DNA from: Pseudomonadota bacterium
Lineage (GTDB): Bacteria > Pseudomonadota > Gammaproteobacteria > Burkholderiales > Ferrovaceae
Reading direction: 5' to 3'
DNA: 14,712 nucleotides
NCBI GenBank assembly: GCA_021794775.1
Contig: JAJYQG010000213.1
Span: 1-14,712, forward strand
Positions 13,124 to 14,712 of the stretch are shown piece by piece. How positions within the stretch are numbered: the first letter of the stretch is position 1; each line of letters opens with the position of its first letter. The position numbers were made by a program, and so were the translations under genes. A model generated the notes under the pieces. The model searched no databases. It saw only the letters and a list, made by a program, of their open reading frames with translations, and was not told the origin of the DNA.

Positions 13124-14431
13124 TCAAAAGTCGATGTGCAGACGCAAACCGTAAACATCCACGGGGCCGCGCAGCTGATTGTACGCGGGATTGCCGATAT
13201 GCTGCCAGTCGGCCGTCAGCTGCAGACCATCGACGATGCTCCAGCGGTAATAGGTCTCGATCACATACTCGGGGGCATACAGCAGGTAGCCATTGCCGAT
13301 GAAAAGGTCATAGTTGCCCGCCGTCAGGAACGCGATGCGCGGCCCGCTGATCTCATTCAAGGCCCAACCCAATCCGGCGCCATCCTGCCCGCGCCCCCAG
13401 TTCACCCCGTCCAGCGACAACCCGGCGCTGAAGCTGCGATCCACCTCGGTGAACGCCATCGATTCGTTGGCCCCCCCGGTCCAGAAAGCACGGCCAAACA
13501 ACCCGACACCCGGCATCAGCTCCTGTTGCAGGTTCAAGCCACCGCCGCCACGCTGGGCATCGACGCGGGCTTGCTGCCCGATGTATAGCCCGGTCTGGCC
13601 CACATAGGGAGCATAACTGGCCAGTTTCATCCGTCCCTGATACAGCAACAGTTTGAGCGCCCCGTTCTTCCAGCGCCGTTCCAGTTCGCCATTCACCCCG
13701 AAATGCACCCCGATGGAGGGATCCATGTCCAGCTGGTTGGGTTGCTGGGGCATGGCAAACCAGCCAAAACGGCCAGACCAGGCATCCCAGTTGAGCTCGG
13801 TCTCAAGACCCCAGGTGTAACCCCGCGCATCTGCCGCGTAATCGAAGGCACAGGAGGTCATGAAACACCAGTTGAGAAACTGGGTATCCCCTTTTCCCGC
13901 ATAGGCGTTGCGATCGAAAAAGGACAGCACATCGACCTTGCCCAGGGTCCAGCTGAAGCGATGGGAGGTCACATCGCGGTCAAAACGATGGCTGTCCAGC
14001 GACAGATTCTCGCTTTGTCCGCCCAGATTCACCGTGCGGTTGTAAAACGCCAGGGCCAGATAGGTCTGGAACCGATCCAGCATGTAACGCTGCATGTCGT
14101 TGTTGGTCAGCGCCCCAAGACCTCCCGATTGACTCAGGGGAATGCCACGGATGGTTTCCGAACGCAACCAGAATTCCCCCTGATCGCCGAAGTCATAGCC
14201 CAGCTGCAAACCCAGAATGTTCGAATAGGAGCTCTCCGGTGTCGACAGGAAACCATTGGCGCCCGCCGGCCCTGCCGATGGGAAGGACCCATGCCGCTGG
14301 TTGATGTAGGTTTCATCACCCTGAATCATCCAGGGAATGGTGCCATCGTCGTCCTGCCCCAAGGGCTCCGCTTGCGCCAGCATGGCCCATGCCAGAGCGA
14401 CCAGCATCCCCAGGGCATACCCCAGTTTCAT
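13124..14431 (-). CDS. Outer-membrane carbohydrate porin, OprB-like
   Basis: Beta-barrel outer-membrane protein of 435 aa from ATG 14431. The signal peptide is MKLGYALGMLVALAWAMLAQA, cleaved before EPLGQ. The mature part has alternating hydrophobic/aromatic strands throughout, few cysteines, and a C-terminal phenylalanine (GLRLHIDF), as needed for BAM recognition. Features such as YDFGDQGEFWLR, the QTYLALAFYNRT strand and GRAFWTGGANESMAFTEVDR resemble OprB carbohydrate-selective porins (PF04966). The transported substrate cannot be read from sequence. ATG 14431 has TAAGG 5 nt upstream. An alternative ATG at 14446 overlaps the stop of the small upstream ORF as TGATG and would add five residues to the signal peptide. 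First large gene of the leftward run towards earP-efp. Confidence 0.85.
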   Translation of the reverse strand: MKLGYALGMLVALAWAMLAQAEPLGQDDDGTIPWMIQGDETYINQRHGSFPSAGPAGANGFLSTPESSYSNILGLQLGYDFGDQGEFWLRSETIRGIPLSQSGGLGALTNNDMQRYMLDRFQTYLALAFYNRTVNLGGQSENLSLDSHRFDRDVTSHRFSWTLGKVDVLSFFDRNAYAGKGDTQFLNWCFMTSCAFDYAADARGYTWGLETELNWDAWSGRFGWFAMPQQPNQLDMDPSIGVHFGVNGELERRWKNGALKLLLYQGRMKLASYAPYVGQTGLYIGQQARVDAQRGGGGLNLQQELMPGVGLFGRAFWTGGANESMAFTEVDRSFSAGLSLDGVNWGRGQDGAGLGWALNEISGPRIAFLTAGNYDLFIGNGYLLYAPEYVIETYYRWSIVDGLQLTADWQHIGNPAYNQLRGPVDVYGLRLHIDF

Positions 14432-14445
14432 GCAAGCCTTACGCA

Positions 14446-14646
14446 TCAGTGCGACATCAGATCATTCGACACGCCCGCCAGCAAGGCATACATCCCCGGA
14501 TGGGTCATGCCTTCATCGCCGCTCTGTTGGGAAAACAGCGGGGCCTGGGCGGTGGTGTTCCAGTTTTCAAAACGCACCCTCACGGCATGGGCCGTTTTGC
14601 GCGCGACGACATTCAGGATGGCGATGCAAAAAATGTTGAAGATCAT
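14446..14646 (-). CDS. Unrecognised 66-residue ORF upstream of the porin
   Basis: Starts at ATG 14646 with a good AAGAGG site 6 nt upstream (14653-14658). Its stop overlaps a possible porin start (TGATG at 14448-14444). Residues 2-15 (IFNIFCIAILNVVA) are hydrophobic and could be a membrane segment or a poor signal sequence. A basic stretch follows (RKTAHAVRVR), then a polar tail ending in MYALLAGVSNDLMSH. I do not recognise any family. It may be a real small protein, a translated leader controlling the porin, or a chance frame. The ribosome site and coupling geometry are the only support. An in-frame start further upstream (near 14685) lacks a ribosome site. Confidence 0.42.
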   Translation of the reverse strand: MIFNIFCIAILNVVARKTAHAVRVRFENWNTTAQAPLFSQQSGDEGMTHPGMYALLAGVSNDLMSH

Positions 14647-14652
14647 GGCACA

Positions 14653-14658
14653 CCTCTT
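14653..14658 (-). promoter_or_regulatory. Ribosome binding site of the small ORF
   Basis: AAGAGG on the minus strand lies 6 nt before ATG 14646. It is the main reason for taking the small ORF seriously. Confidence 0.5.
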
Positions 14659-14672
14659 CCAAAGTCCTGGCG

Positions 14673-14701
14673 TGACGCAAAGCACGTCAAGCCGATTGAC
14701 G
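14673..14701. promoter_or_regulatory. Candidate operator: three alternating TGACG half-sites
   Basis: TGACG occurs at 14673-14677 and 14697-14701, and its complement CGTCA at 14685-14689. The last two form a perfect 6 bp inverted repeat, CGTCAA-GCCGA-TTGACG (14685-14701). Half-site starts are exactly 12 bp apart, roughly one helical turn. The element sits 27-55 bp upstream of the small ORF's start codon, where an operator or -35 region would be expected, and TTGACG itself resembles a -35. The regulator is unknown. Confidence 0.4.
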
Positions 14702-14712
14702 AAAGAAGCACC

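Noticed and set aside
12005..13588. 527-codon plus-strand frame spanning earP, the GlcG/HbpS-like gene and the porin end
   Set aside because: It crosses three well-supported minus-strand genes and reads as arginine/proline-rich low-complexity sequence.

Overview
This 14.7 kb window looks like ordinary chromosomal core sequence from a GC-rich proteobacterium, most likely a betaproteobacterium. The evidence is protein character rather than any marker gene: a betaproteobacterial-type SecB, an elongation factor P with arginine at position 32 beside its rhamnosyltransferase EarP, and a YibN-GrxC-SecB-GpsA gene order shared with E. coli. The taxonomic call is inference. I see no rRNA, tRNA, CRISPR array, insertion sequence, integrase or long repeat. 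No stretch over 300 bases lacks a gene.

Layout. (1) Positions 1-2518, minus strand: phosphoglycerate mutase gpmA, then an EnvC-like amidase activator, then the start of a C-terminal processing protease that runs off the left edge. (2) Positions 2634-4855, plus strand: a membrane-anchored rhodanese-like protein (yibN type), glutaredoxin grxC, chaperone secB and glycerol-3-phosphate dehydrogenase gpsA. A 115 bp gap with two divergent extended -10 promoters separates blocks 1 and 2. (3) Positions 4860-5968, minus strand: comF and trmL, tightly packed. (4) Positions 6006-7845, plus strand: biotin genes bioB and bioC. (5) Positions 7862-8410, minus strand: inorganic pyrophosphatase ppa, divergent from (6) D-amino acid dehydrogenase dadA (8537-9805, plus). 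(7) Positions 9819-14646, minus strand: a same-strand run of an unrecognised 66-residue ORF, an OprB-like porin, a GlcG/HbpS-like protein, earP, efp and an esterase.

Functional links. Block 1 serves the envelope: EnvC activates septal amidases and Ctp is a periplasmic protease, with a glycolytic enzyme in front. Block 2 joins thiol redox, protein export and phospholipid precursor supply. Block 4 covers the first committed methylation and the last step of biotin synthesis. In block 7, EarP rhamnosylates EF-P Arg32 so that ribosomes can pass polyproline stretches. The surrounding porin, heme-binding-like protein and esterase have no obvious connection to that job.

I did not find a clear new multi-gene system. 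The observations most worth a second look are the cysteine-free rhodanese in the yibN position, the small ORF coupled to the porin with a TGACG-repeat operator candidate at the right edge, the TTG-started esterase directly behind efp, and gpmA occupying the place held by gpmM in E. coli.
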